In this document: positions 43,791-58,253 of the stretch, in pieces
Layout of the letters: the number at the start of each line of letters is the position of its first letter
Numbering within the stretch: the stretch's first letter is position 1
Assembly (NCBI RefSeq): GCF_964275005.1
Contig: NC_092693.1
Coordinates: 23,020,835 to 23,084,834 of the forward strand
DNA: 64,000 nt
Reading direction: 5' to 3'
Origin: Diadema setosum
Taxonomy: Eukaryota; Echinodermata; Echinoidea; Diadematoida; Diadematidae
Notes under the pieces: model-generated
Databases searched by the model: none
The model's input: only the letters and a program-made list of their open reading frames with translations
Told to the model about the DNA's origin: nothing
Program-made: the position numbers and the translations under genes

Positions 43791-46700
43791 ATTCTGCCAA
43801 TTCGAAAGGACCACACTGAACGAAGCTTGCAGGTTCATCTTCACAATAATTTACATTTATTACCAGAGTCAGAGTGAATTTCCAGGAGGAAAAAAATGGT
43901 ACAGAAATGTACGTGGAAATTTCACAAGGGGATGTGTTTCCCCCTCACACAAGTGTCTTACAATGCAAACCACATACATGTAACAAAAAAACAGAAAAAT
44001 CTCAGTATACCACAGCTTTCAACAATATGTCATACATTAACTCCTGGTGACACAGATGCTCATAAAACACTCAAACAACACAAATGAACTCATACATGTC
44101 TAGGAAGTGGCCCCCAAAATACAACCTTCTGTATTCTGTTCAACAGTTTATGTGTTACATAATAGGAAATGGTTCCTCCTGTACCCTTGGTATAAAGATA
44201 CAAACAAGAATAAAATATAAACACCACAATATAGGTGCTCCCAGGAAAAAACCAAAAACACAAAAAACAGGTGATGCACACCTTGAAAATGTGACACTAA
44301 GCTGGGGAAAATTATGAACTAAACAGACTTGGAAAAGGAGAGAGAAATATATTTCTGCAACATGGGAATATCTATTTTTTCCATATCACACATGGAAACT
44401 TGGTTTCTTTTTTTTTTTCCCCTAGAAAGTATAGAAACAGCATTGAATGTACCACCTACAGGGGGAAAAAAAATCACCTAACAATACTGTTCATGGTAGT
44501 AAAATAAACATCTTCTGTTTCATTGCGAGGCCTGAGTTGTATATTTGGTCACAATTGTAGCGGACTAAACTTGCATTTGCCCTTTAATCTACACGTGAAA
44601 AATTGCTTCACAATCAGAGGGGAAACACGCTTTAAAGCCCACTGTACATTTTAGTCATATGGCATACAACCCTTCAGCAAAAAGGCCTCCATCCAATTCA
44701 CCATGAAATGAGCTCAGGAGTACAAAAAATGAAGCAGGTAGGCTGCTTCAAAATGATTGCATTTCAATGGAACCATTTGCAACACAAGATCACGCACACA
44801 CAAACACACACCCCTACGATGCAATACCTGGGTGAAAATCAACGAGAATGTGAAGCTGAGGGCCTGATTTTATGATCAAGACAAAACAAATATGATAACT
44901 GCCTTCTCTAAGCAGAAAAAATATTGAAGGTGCTTTTGTCTTGTGTCATCAAATTATACTTGGGTAAATCAAGGGACCTTGCTGATTGCCTACACATGGT
45001 GGATGAAATTTTGCAAAGGGTTTAGTTTGATTGCAGACAAAAATTGAAAGGAAAGGCTAGTACTTTCATACACCAAACATGTGGCACTTCAGAAGTGGCA
45101 GTGATTTTGAGATACATTCACTACAGTGAAATGTGTAACACAGGCACTCCTTTTCAACATTGCATTTTTGTGCGCACACGGAGACCAATTTTGTAAAGAG
45201 TGACTCGTTCTCGCTTAATCAAGAGTGCTACAAGAAACAACGTGCCATAGGATACAACACTTGACTCAACAATTTATAGCAGAAATATGTTGAAGTGATG
45301 CCTTTAAGCATGAGGTCTGAAATCTAACAACTGGCAGTGAAAAAGAACCAGAAAATGATACCAATAATAGATGAAAAAAAAAAAAAAAGTGAGATTTCAA
45401 CATTGTGCTTGGAGGTGTACGGGCAGGTTCTTTAGAGCTGGTTGTGCCTTGAAAATACAAGGTTCAAGAAGTAACAGAGAAACTGGCTACAATTCTTGTG
45501 TGAATTGTTAAATTCTATGAAAACTGTGTCACTCTTTGTTTTACATAAAAGCAGAATCTGAAAACTGCACAGAAAAAAAAAACCAATCACTTCTCAAATC
45601 AAGTGACAAAGCAGGATGTACAGAGGCTTAACAAGTGTGAAGCAAAACCACACACACACACACACACACACTCGCACGCAAACAAACAAAAACGGATCCC
45701 GTGATCAAGCATATATCCACGCAGAAGAATTTCCCTACGGCTGATGAAGAGAGCCTGTGAAATATATGCACAATTCTTTTTTGTTTCTTTACAGTCACTC
45801 TTCACAAAGGCAACCAAAAAAAAAAAAAAGAAAATAGGGAGGAGAGCTGTGCACAATTCACAGACTATTACTATCAATACCAGATAAGCTTCAACAAAAC
45901 CTGAAAAACACCACAAAACACCAGAATTCATAGGAAATTTCCCATCCCTTAAATTCAACTGTTCCCTGCTTTAGTCAACACTTGTTACACATCTTGATCT
46001 ACAGCGCTGCTCTTCATTGAGGATGGAATGTTAAGCAAGATCAGAAGAGGGGGCACCCTTCTTGTGTGACATGTGGATACAATCAACTCAGCAGCAGCAC
46101 GTTGCACCTTGAGTATCAGCCGACAACAACCCTGAAGTCCTGATGTTTTCTCTCGCCCAATGTATGGCTCGAACAGAAATTTGTGCAGACGTTATACTTC
46201 CTTTAAGCTGGCATGCCCTGCTCTGTCTTCTTGGAGTCCACCCATCCAGGAATGAGGGCATCTCTTCCTGAAATATCTACTCATTCAGTACACACACTTG
46301 CTACTTCTGATCAAATCATTCCTCAGACTATAAATTGCCATCTTTACTCTCATACAATTGTATATTTGAAACATAAGTTGGCTGTGAGGAATGTCATTTT
46401 TCAATGCAAAAAAAAAAAAAAGAAGTACACTTCCAAAGGCTCTTCTTAAGCATTTTTCAATCAGATGACCTACAGTTCATCCTCCAAAATTCATATGCTA
46501 CCATCTCCTTTATGCTGAAGTTGATTCTGAGTCTTAAAAAAATCTCAAATTGGGCATCTTCAGAGAATATTTGACCCTCTGCAAGAGGGAAAGGTCAAGA
46601 AATGCTAGAAATTTTTGTAAATGAGAGAAAACGTGCAAACAACATGGCCCAGATTCCCCCAAGTAGGTACTACTAACCCAAGTTGAAAATTGTTTTGGAT

Positions 46701-46970
46701 GAGAGAAGATTGCAGACTTTCCATCCTTTCTGACTGAAAAACAGGGATGATTTGGCTCAGAAGTACGAAAGGAATATCAGGAAGCTCCAATTCAAACAAG
46801 AGCTGGGAATGGTCAAAATTCAGATTCTTTCCTCCAAATTCAGAATGGTTAGGAGGTTTGATATTGGGATGACAAGGATGACCTTTGTGTCACATAATGC
46901 GAAATGTTGTTAGGACCACAACAAAAAAAAAAGGGGGGGAGGATTGAAGCTGGAGATGCTGACTGTGTTT

Positions 46971-47402
46971 AAGGCCGAGTTCGAGTGCTCAAAAGTGAAC
47001 CACAGTGAACCGATCCAATGCATGTTGTACCATACTGTGCCAGATTTGGAGTGTTCGAGCACTCTGTGGAGAAAGCATACCTCATGAATTATTTGTAGAG
47101 GGGGTTACACATTTATTAGCAAGAAGGCCATTCACCTGGCATACTTAAGCTACTTACAGATGTCCCGAACAAAGGAGTAAACTCTTTACATTATGATGTA
47201 TGTGCATGTTATATGCATTCGGGTCATGCCAACTTCTGGTACAGTTACGGTACACTTTTGAAGCACATCAGCAAGTGGTTCACTTTTGGTTTGCTATAGT
47301 ACGGTATGGTACACTTAGGGAGCATTTGAGCGTTCGAATGCTCCTCTGGTGTGGGTACATTACCGTATGGTACGCTTTAGGAGAGTGCTTGAATGCACCC
47401 TC
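46971..47402 (-). mobile_element. 432-bp terminal-inverted-repeat element, family 2 copy 2
   Basis: Reverse-complement counterpart of 5551-5980: GAGTGCTTGAATGCACCCTCG at the right end, AAGGCCGAGTTCGAGTGCTC at the left, and shared GATGTATGTGCATGT, TGTCCCGAACAAAGGAG and CATACCTCATGAATTATTT-like blocks. Confidence 0.78.
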
Positions 47403-48287
47403 GATTATTCTTCACTCTAACTTCAGTCATGGTTTATGACTACCTCCACCTTTTCCTTGTACCATGCACTGCAGTCCTATACTCTGACTGATGTAGTCTT
47501 TAAGTTAAGCCAACAGGGGAAAAATATTGGGGGGGGGGGGGGAATGGGTGTGTGTTTGTGTGTGTATACTGAGCCTCACTGCTCAACTTTCTTTGACACA
47601 TTGCAAGGGCTGTGATTAAATGCTACGCATAACACTGATCAAAAGCTGAGAAGAGTGGCAAAAAGAAAAATGTCTCGGTGCATGGGAGATCTTTGGGTTA
47701 TGTCACATCCATGCACGATTTATGAGCGAGAAAAAATAAGTAAAAATAACCCTTGCCTTTTAAACACTCCAAATACCAACAGTATCAATGACTGCTCTCT
47801 ACTAAGCAGGAAATATCTACTCATCAAAAAAAAAAAACTACAACAACAACAACTAATAAGTTGTCTACCTCTGTTGCTGTAATCCCTCACTGGCCTTAGA
47901 ATGTATAGATGTATTCTACACATGGGGGATTGGTCAAACAAATGATGAAATTCCATCGGGATATTTTGCTGCTCAAAGACCGATTCCCACAAATTTCAAC
48001 TGCTCAGGTGCAACTGTGCAAAGATTCTTAGTGTTTGTTCTACCTCTGTGTTCTGAACATTCAGTCTTTGCTGCTCTGAACAAACTTTATGGTAGATTAG
48101 AGAGCACATTTTAGCAGTTCATACTGCAGGGAGATGGGCAGTTACTCCAGGAACTTGCAAGTCTTCATTCGAGGGGTGAACTCGAGGGGTCCGGTTGACC
48201 ACGCAACAACAAATATCACAATCTATGGGGGATCGCATCAAGGTTCATTTTGATCCCCTCTTATGCCATCAATGTCTCCAGTAGCTC

Positions 48288-48680
48288 CTACGATTCCTGT
48301 GTAACAGCAGTCGGTGCCGTGCCAGGTGGCGATCCCGATCGGTTCGAGGCGGTAGAGTGATGTGAACCGGCTGGGCTGGCTGCTGATGTTGGTGTGGCGA
48401 CGACCGATGATGCCGAGGCTGTCGTCACGACGGCGGCGGGGGCGGAGCTACTCGTGGCGGGGGCGGCGGGGGATGGTACGACATCAGAGGCTATGGGCGG
48501 GGGTGGTAGCTGGCTGGGGGTGGCTCGGCCAGGCATAGGGAACTGCTGGGATGTGGCGTACTGACTACACATCCGGTGGTGGTTTTCCCAGTCTTTGTGC
48601 TGGCAGAAGGCACCGCAGTAACGTGCCGTGTTGCAGCCGCTGCACGTCTCATTAGCCTTACGTCCACAGTTCCAGCAGCT
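48288..48680 (-). CDS. CBFA2T: CBFA2T exon 9: MYND zinc finger and Ala/Ser/Pro tail
   Basis: [38 protein letters not shown]: all eight zinc ligands of a MYND finger (C-x2-C, C-x2-C, C-x3-C, H-x3-C), the NCoR/SMRT-binding module. Then about 85 residues of Pro/Ala/Ser/Thr-rich tail ending at TAG (48290-48288). Confidence 0.96.
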   Translation of the reverse strand, partial: SCWNCGRKANETCSGCNTARYCGAFCQHKDWENHHRMCSQYATSQQFPMPGRATPSQLPPPPIASDVVPSPAAPATSSSAPAAVVTTASASSVVATPTSAASPAGSHHSTASNRSGSPPGTAPTAVTQES

Positions 48681-51600
48681 CTGCACAGAAAGCACAAGTG
48701 ATATACAACAATGTCACTTCTGTGAGGTGTACAATATGATGGCATTCAATGTGGTGAGCATTTCACAACTGTTTCGTAGTAGCTACAAATGATAACTAAG
48801 CCAATGAAATAGTGACAATCTGGGAAAATTATCATTCCTTTTAGAGTATGGCAGCCTCGACACATGGTAAACATTCGCATCCAACTTCCATCCACTACCT
48901 ATCAAAAGCTCTAGTTAAAGACAGGTGCAGTGCAGATAAACAGTGCGGCTCAAGGACACCAGCGCTGTAGCCGGGCTTGAACCCTGTTCCTTCCAATTCA
49001 AAGGTAAATCATAGTTCCCATATGACTGCAGAAACTGTTGATTTTTGCTCCAAAATGGAGACAAATGCAAAAGAAATGCGTGATAACACTATTTTGGTTG
49101 GGTAGTGATGAATATGCCAAATATTACCCCAAAAGCTATGATGGCAGTATTGCCATTTCAGAGCATACCAAGTTACAATAGTTGTTATAAGCCATCTGAT
49201 TGGCTGGGAGCAAATTTGTCATAGAAATGTGGCAGTTGTTACTTATAGCAGGTTTTATGACCTAATCGTGGTTACTACATGATGATTTGTAATCAATTAC
49301 GGTGATTTCAAAAATCAGGCAGTACCAGTATCCATCACACAAGAGTAACTCGTAGTCAGCTTGAAAGCTGCATGTGACTCAATACTACTGCTTTTTCCTC
49401 TGTCTCACCTCACTGGAATCCTCCTGGTGGTTGAGGAGTACCATGGCCTCTTCTGACGCCTGCTGCCTCGCCTCCAGAATGGCCCTCTCCAACTTGGTCC
49501 TCTCGGCGCTGACCATCTCGTTGGCCTTGCGCTCCGCAGCCGACACCGCCTTCTGCAGCTCGGAGACCGCCTGCCGCTTCACCTCATTCACCGCCTCCTC
49601 TGCAACGCACAGAAAGAGTGAACATGAGTTTAATATATTGATCGCCTTCTATAGATCCCTACAAGCTTAAACTTCATCTAGTCTTCTTCTTCAACACAAT
49701 CTCAAACTCAAAATCTTTGATCTTCATAAAGAGAGAGAGAGCAGTTTTTAATATCTCCCTCCATGACACGTCCTCTGCTACATCTCTGCTGAGCTGTTTC
49801 CCTTTCTGGAAAACTGTATAAACTAACAAATTTGTAAGTCTGTGATTTTTGTAATTGTAACTGTTTCTTGTGAGATTCTGAAAAACACTAAACTTATTGC
49901 ATAAGACATACCAGGTCAGAGTAGGTGATGGGTCAATGCACAGCATTCTCATTCCTAATTCTTTCATTGCGCTCACTATCCCTTCCACATCCTCTTTGCC
50001 ACCACATACCTTTCGCTCTTTGTTTGTGGTTTGCTATATGTATCTCTTCTCTTTCTAAACCAGTCTAGAGTGTCGTCTTGTTAATCCCACAATCCTTCCA
50101 CCCCATCGGTCCCATTATTCCTTTTCCCCCGGAGCATACCCTCACCTGCTCTCCTCTTCACTTCGGTCACCCGGTCCTCCGTCTGTCGGAGGGTCTGGGC
50201 CATCATCTCTTCGGACCGCTTCTTGGACCCCGGCTCGGCGGCCCCTGGCCCACCGGCCTGGGAGGACTGTCGCCGCGCCCACATGGCCAGCTCCTCCCTG
50301 TCTTGGATGCTACGCTGGTGGAGGACGGCCAACGCCCGCTTCGTCTTCTCCACCATACCAATGATGCACTGCAGCATCTGTGCAACAAACCAGACACAAA
50401 CATTCACCTGGTTTACGAATTACTGACGATCAATTTCTTTCACTTTTATGCAGTCAGCATTATTTGTTTTTTTTTTATTTCTCCAATTTAATTTTCTATT
50501 AAAACAAAATTTTAGTTTGTTTCACATCTAATGATAAGATTCACTGGTCTTGGTTCATCCTATCCAGCACAGGCCAATGCTTCTTTTGGCTATTTGTAAT
50601 CTAATGGTTCTCATACTGCCTTATATCCATTGACTAGGTGTCTACTCATTTACTTTTCAGAGCCTAAAGTGAATAACGAATGCTGATAACAATTTTGTGA
50701 CAATGGTGACTCCATTTCCCGATGGATCGTGACCACGAACGACCGAAGTCTTGAGCCACTCACCGTCTCAACGTGCTTCCAGTCATCCTCAACCCGGTCT
50801 TCAAACAGCATGGGGTCACTGTACATCTCCCTAAATGGTGGGAATGCTGGGGGTGGAGAGATGGGAGAAAAGATGGAAAAAGAAAATTGTCACTCATCCT
50901 ATCAAGTGATCACAACAGATACAGCTAATTAATGGGACAAAAATATGGATGTTTCTTGACTTATGGCTGGGCAGAGAGCCACTTATTTTCACCCGTTTCC
51001 TAATTCCTGTCTCTGGACTTTGGCTCACATAATGTCAGAGCTGACAAATTCTAAAGGCAAACCCTAAGTACACCTCCTATGAACTTTTGGAAAGAAGTCA
51101 TTTCCTGAAGTGAGATCACAAGTATGAAAAATCAAAGTAGCAAAGGTTTGAGGTAAATCCCTTCCACAGTATGACAGTTACACCAACTGGACAGCAAGAA
51201 GATAAATTGATGTGAGGTTAGGACCTAATCAAATAACACATTAAAATGTAACCCTCTTGGTCCTGTGACCACGGTGTTACCTAGATACTGTAGATAGAAA
51301 ATCTAAAGGTATTTTTGGAGCATTTTGTCAGATTTTTTTTTTTCACTCCACCCTCCTCAAATCTGTTGCTTTAGTGTCCACTCCTTTTGTGTTACATCTG
51401 TAGGTATCTAAAATCAGGTTCACAATATCTTCCACAGCTGGTGTCGCATATATGTATATACATCATTCAAAAACCTTATGAATGCCCGAGTTAGAAAAAA
51501 TATGACTCACAAACATATGCATCAAAGTAGGAGAGTTTACGCTCTCCTATTAATGACGTCATTTGATATTGAGTCGGCACATCAGCTAACGCAACAGATT

Positions 51601-54600
51601 GTTACAATATCTGCTTTATACACACTGCTTATACATCCCCCCCCCCCCCCCGAAAAAAAAAAAAACAACCAAAAAAAAAGTGTACAATGAACTTTTTTTT
51701 GTCCCACCATGAGAACACCTCTGGGAAAACAGGAAATATTTGTTGCCGTTCTGGAGTGTGGAGGGATGTTTTTCTGCCATGGCATATTCATTAAGAAAGG
51801 AAACAACCAAAGTGCGGTAATTTGCATGACAATGAAAACTTGGTCGGGGCTGCCGTCTGTTCTGATAATTTTCGTGACGAGCAGCAGAAGCCATGGTGTC
51901 ACTAACTTAACAACCTTGCCGAATTGGCACATTGCACTTGTTTTCTGAATTGCTAATTTGTGGGAAAAAAAAAGATGCTGATATCATCAGAATGCTTAGT
52001 ATACTGTAGGGTTCAATCAGTTGATTTATCACATAAAATGAACATCATTATCCCATACAGGACAAGAGTGCTAATCTAAGAAACACAATGATGACCCACT
52101 GACCATAGATTAAGCTGTGAAAAATCATCCAAATCGGCCGAGTTCTACACAGTTCACTTATCTAATACCTCTGCAGGTGTTTTATCCAATACCTGGTGTT
52201 GAGCATGGTGCAAAATTGGCCTCTAATAATTCATGTCTTTACTATCACACCACAATGTACATGTATGTATGTTTAATCCCCACTGTAGGACTGGAAAGTC
52301 TGATGAATATTGCACTATTTGTTTGGAGCTTGTGTTATCATGACAGAAAATTTCAAATAACATTAAACACCTCAGGAATTTAGAGGAAGAGATAGGAAAA
52401 TTACATAATAGTGAAAGTTTGGTGTATTTTCTGAAATAAAGTTAGTCCCCAAAAAAAATATCTGTGTTGCTACTCCTAAGCAAAGAAAGTATTTTGCAAG
52501 TGTGACAACAATGGGGTGCATTGTCTTTGTTATGTGTCAAGAATATACAATTGTACATGGTTTTGCCAATTTATCACAGATACAAACTTCAAATTTAACT
52601 GCAGACTCGAGTGAATAGAAATTCATGAACATGCTTGGTTGATAAAAGAGTAGAAAGAAGTTTTTGTCATATTCACCTTCCTTACCATGTGGCGTGTGCC
52701 TGTCCCGCTCCCGTTCCCGTTCCCGTTCCAGGCGTTCCCGCATCTCCCTCATCTCCCGCATCTCCCTCAGGTCCCGGGAGTCCCGTCCCCCCTGGCTGCC
52801 CAGCTCCTCCATGCGGAAGGCGTGGTGGGAGAGCCCCGGAGGGAAGTGGTTGAGGGGCGGGTACACCTGGGACGGGTTGGTGGGCGACCCCATCCCGCAG
52901 TGCCGCTTGGGGTGGGGGCCCTCGCCCCGCTCCCCGCCGCTGGAGCCGTTCTCCTTTGGTCTCACCATCATTCTGCAGACGGGTGGTGGGAGAGGCAAAG
53001 AAGGGAAAATAGTGACATGACTTTGAGTGTCAACCAACTTCCTAGTACGGTTCTATACAAATATATACCTATCAAATAATACATTTAGAGAGATGATATT
53101 CAGTTTTTCACCATCTCATGGTCAGCCCTAAAGACACACAGGAAAACAGGAGGGTGATGCTGACCCCTCATGAGTATTGTCCCAGGTGACTAGCAATAGT
53201 CAGCTAATGGTGTCAACCAGGCAAGTGGTGCCACACAAGAAGAAGAGGAACCAACTTCCAATTTCTCTTTCTTAACATCAACATACACTCACTACTGTAT
53301 CCATGGTATATTTCGCACTGTTTTTATCTTCGCAACTTTTGTGAGCCCAATGACATTTGCGAAATTAACCCATTCCGTATGGGAACCTGGTAGCCCGTAC
53401 ATTAAGTCTATGGGCATTTCCGAATTCAGTATGGAACGGGTTAAAAACTCACAAAATTATTGTCTCGTGTAATACAAATGCACTGTACATCATCTCTATG
53501 GTGGGAAATCACTAATTCTCCTGTTGAGAAGGGATAAGACTTACTTCCTATTTCAACTGGTTCAACTGCTCACAAATTGTCTTATCAGTCCAATTACGCA
53601 AAACATTATACTCGCAAAATACATGGCATACGTAGTATATTTATTTGCTGTCATGTCATTTCAGATGGAGTACAATAAATGAAGATACAGAAATGTCCGC
53701 GAGGCCATGATATAACAAGAGCAACCTATGTTACAGACAGGCTGTGAGAACTTGATATATCAGTGCTTATCATACACAAACAACTCAATGCAAGAAAGGA
53801 GTCTCAAAGGTATACTAGTAGTCATCACCGACAACTATGAGTTCTTGGAAACTGTAGTGTGCAGATTTTACTCCTGCCAAGGAAGTAATTAAGATGGTAT
53901 GAGAATATCAATTACTCCAATTTACTCCTGCTTAGGAATCACAAACTTTCTAACAACATACTCGTTTTGAAAGCATCTATAGTCATCACTATAAATGAAC
54001 CAAAATGAATACGGATTCACATCAAATATATTCACAATATGCATTATATGCAAGATATACACAGACTTTTAGCTCAGCTGAAGAGAGCTATAAAGAAATA
54101 AGTCAATTACTTTTTATTCTAAAAGGGAATATTTTACACATCAGCTGTCAAAAATATTAGATATGAAGTGTAGGAGAAAAAAAATTCTACAAAAATTTTC
54201 CTCTCCTTTATCCCTCTTTACTCTAAATTGCCGATATAATCAGATGTATGGATTTTTACAATTAATAAAGTGGTATGCTGCGAGAGAGATATTTAACTAA
54301 TCTTTTTTTCTAATGAATCATATATGGCCCTTGGCAGAATACTGCCAGAGCTCAATAGAAAAAATGATAAAGTACCCTCTGCCTACGAGGAGGGTAGAAT
54401 AGAGCACACAGGAAATAAAGTCTAAATACTGCACAGACGATTCAATAAGGGACTCTTTGTTTGTACACCGGTACTTCGAGTATGAAGACACACGGCAAAA
54501 CAAATCAAATCAAATTGATTTTCCTTGCCCCCCCCCCCCCTTTTCTCTTTCTCTCCTAGCCTAGCTCTGTCTTCCCCTCTGCCCTTGTATTTTTTCAGTC

Positions 54601-56567
54601 TGCAATGCAGCGGTATACTCGGAATACATGCTGAAAATAATTCATATGAATGCCACCAAACAAATTACTTTTTGCTACTTTGGTCGCATCGGGCAGATAG
54701 CAGAGGACTGTTCATACGGGAGAGAGAGAGAGGGAGGGAGAAATGGGGGGGGGGGGGGTTAAAGAGGCAGACGAACGGCATCGCGCACAAATGAGAATGA
54801 CCCCGGGGTGTACAGGTGAACAAATAGGGGATGGCTAATGAATGCATAGCCACCACATCTCTGACTCATCGTGGTATGTGGCATGGTCAAAGTTGGGGGG
54901 GGGGGGGGGTGAGGATATTCAAAGAGGAAAAGATGACACAGAGCCTTGTTCAACTAATTTATTTTGGGGCCATTTATACAAAAAAAGAAAAAGAAAAAGA
55001 AAAAATGCCCTCCCCTCTTCTGCAAAAGGTGAAATCACTTGAACACAAATACAGCATAAAATGATAGTATGCTGGCCTGCTGTTCATCATGTGTATAGAG
55101 CTGTTTTGGTGTTAATCCCTGACTTTCGTATAATTTCTCTCTGCAGCGTGTCTTGTAATGATTTCGACTTGCCTAAATGTCAAGCACTTCTCCTTGCATT
55201 ACAGCTTTCATAGGCTAAACCCCAATATTTTCAATACATCCAACCAATGTATCTGACGTATAATACACTCAGTAAGCCTTGTGGTATCAAGCTATAGTGG
55301 CTATATACAGAATTCATCCTTCCGTTTTGAGATGCTTGTCAAAACAGTTTTAAAAATGTCCCTTTTTTTAATTTTCAGACTGCAACTTTTCAATTACAAT
55401 GCACAATTAGAACAATGATACTTTGGGTGGTAGAAGGCTTAATGGTGCACCACATATTTTTTCTTGGGTATGTATGTGGCCCTGAAAAGGGCCTACCCTA
55501 ACAATGATACTGATGACTGAGAACAAGAATGATCATGATAATAATGATAACAATAACAAAAAATAATAACTGGAAAAGCACTCGGAGATCACAGACCTCT
55601 GCCAAGCAGCTCATTTCCACCCATACACACACAATGTAAATCGCCCAATTTCCCAATAAAGAGGCCTTGTGTTTACCTCATCAGCTTCCTGCAGCGCAAC
55701 GCCTCGAGCAGAGCACGCGCTTTAGTGTGCGTATGCAAACCTCAAATACACGCAGCTTCAACTCCCATGTTCACTGACCCTATTTGCCAAAAGATAAACA
55801 AATCCTTTAGAAATTCATACAAATTCCCAGACCACTACATAAATCTAATCATCTGTTCCTTGTGTGTCATGATCATCAATTTTTCCTGTAAGTTTCATCC
55901 AAATCTGTTCATAACATTCTGAGTTACTTTGCAAACAGACAAACAAGCAAACAAACAAACAAACAAACAAACAAAGCAACGCCATCAAAAATATAACCTC
56001 CTTGGCAGAGGTAATAAAACTATCATGAACAAAAGCAACAACAACGGAACGAACAATTATAATAATAATGTTAATAATAACAACCACAATAACTACGAAG
56101 AAATTATGTGATTAGTAGGGTAGTCGACTCCTAATTGACTCCTAGTTGACTCCTAGTTGACTCACCGCTCTTCCGGTGTCTTCCTCTTGCCATTCTCGTT
56201 GACCTCGATGAGGTGGTCGGAGGGGTCCACGGCACCGGTCTTGGCCTCCAGGAGTTGGTGCTCGTGCTGCAGGTAGTACTGTTGGGGGCTGAGCTTGGCC
56301 AGGCGGGCCGAGTGCATCAGTTCTCGCTGGAGGAGGGGCAGATTTGCCTGTTTCCAGGGGGAAAATAGAACGAGCAAACATTTAAAGCAGGGAGGAAATA
56401 GTGACTGCCTCTGTCTCTGTTACAAAACAGACGACTAATATTCTCATATATTGCTTGCAGCTATGCGATAAGACTACCACTAATGACCTGAAGTACAGAG
56501 ATTTCTGCCCTGTCAATAGCAGAAGTAGTAGTAGCAGTAGTGGTGGTGGCAGGTAAAGTAGTAGTGG

Positions 56568-56601
<34 letters not shown>

Positions 56602-56603
56602 TG

Positions 56604-56661
<58 letters not shown>

Positions 56662-56663
56662 TG

Positions 56664-56736
<73 letters not shown>

Positions 56737-56768
56737 AAGTAGTAGTAGAAGTAGTAGTAGAAGTAGTA

Positions 56769-56826
<58 letters not shown>

Positions 56827-58209
56827 CAGTAGTAGAAGCAGAAATAGTAATAGTAATAGTAATAGTAGTAGTAGTAGCAGTGGTGGTAGTGGTAGTAACA
56901 GTAGAAGTAGTTGTAGTAGTAGAAGTAGTAGTCCCCGAGTACAATTTGTAAACATTTATGGTATGTATTAATTATGTGCAGCCATGGGGGGTTACTACAG
57001 TTATTGACATTCACTCCCAGACCTGCACGGGGGAGAAAAGGCGGAACATCGTGACAAGGATGAGGGAAAAGGCGAGGATGGTGGTAGACAGGAAGGGCAG
57101 AAAGAGATGGAGGGATGGTCGGACATGGGGGGATATTATAAGAAGCCGAGGGAGAAGATGGAACAGTAGAAGTTGGCATCGGGTGCACCCATCACACTGA
57201 AGAGGAAGGAAGAAAAGGGAACAAGCGATGAAAGATCAAATTTTATCTGCCCACGGGCAAACTCTGGTGCCACACATTTTTGTTTCTTTTCATTGTTATT
57301 TTCTTCCTTCTTTTTGCCTGGATCAGAAACACGAGAAATAGTGGCAAAGAGTCACTGACAAGTTGTGTCATAGAAAGACGGGGGAAAAAAAAAAGGATCG
57401 CAGCAAAATGAAATATAGATCCAAATGTAAATGTGAATACCCCAACGTGTCTCTCGTGACCTTTTCCTGGGGCGGTGGGATCGACTGGGATGGCCCCTTG
57501 AGCTATTACAAGAAGACCCTGTCAAAATCACGACTGAATCAAACATTGAAATAATCAGGCAGGTTCCCCAAAAAAATTATACATACAGTGTGTAAGAGAA
57601 AGTCAGCTAGTCACAGAGGAGAAGGCATCTAGGCCAGCCGATTTGCAAGTAGCACCGTTTTTCCTGTCACTCTGCCAAATGATATGCACACACTTCCATT
57701 TAGACGGCCTCCTGCAAACAGCTATGACGATTCTGTGCAGGAATTTTTCCTTTTCTTTTCTCCTTCTGTTTCCCCCCCCCCCCCCCCACAGGCTTGTACA
57801 ACAAAGTGAGTATTGATAGATGCTACCTGCATACAATCCAAAGAAATGCCAACTGTACGCTACAGGTTCTCTGACATACTCGTCACCACACCCGTGGCGG
57901 GTTGGAGAGAAACATCCATAAATTTGAATACATTATGCCTCTTGACTGGTATTGACAATGCATGCAGGTGCAGGGGTTTTTCAGGAAGAGGAAGAGTATG
58001 ATGGCTTCCGACGCTGTGGGGGGATGATATGACCGAAATAACTCTCCGCCTTGTCTTATGGACTCGATACTCACCTTTAAAAAGGGTATGACGAATGGTC
58101 TCAGGGAAAGTTGGTGGCTTCTTGCAGCTTGTTGTGAAAATCCTCCACAGTCAGAGCATTATTCTGTGAAAGAGAGAGAGAGTAAGTGTGTGTGTGTGTA
58201 TGTGTGTGT

Positions 58210-58253
<44 letters not shown>

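Larger units (their letters stand above)
39004..48287. other. Convergent intergenic region: 3' flanks of DCAF11 copy B and CBFA2T
   Basis: 9.3 kb with no supported exon. Contains two CGCGAA foldbacks (39551-39775, 40427-40632), a family 1 MITE fused to (TA)n (42160-42297), the second family 3 MITE (43235-43471), a CA-rich tract (43710-43790) and the second family 2 element (46971-47402). A minus-strand poly(A) signal (TTTATT on plus) at 43856-43861 could end a long CBFA2T 3' UTR, a length usual for that family but not provable here. A 115-codon minus frame at 42636-42983 resembles nothing I know. Confidence 0.6.

Noticed and set aside
43577..43816. Cys/Val-rich minus frame
   Set aside because: Reading of the CA/ACAG microsatellite.
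56382..57188. Frames of 140-268 codons in several phases, poly-Leu/Tyr/Thr/Ser/Val
   Set aside because: All are readings of the (AGT)n microsatellite; codon periodicity is that of the repeat and every phase is open.
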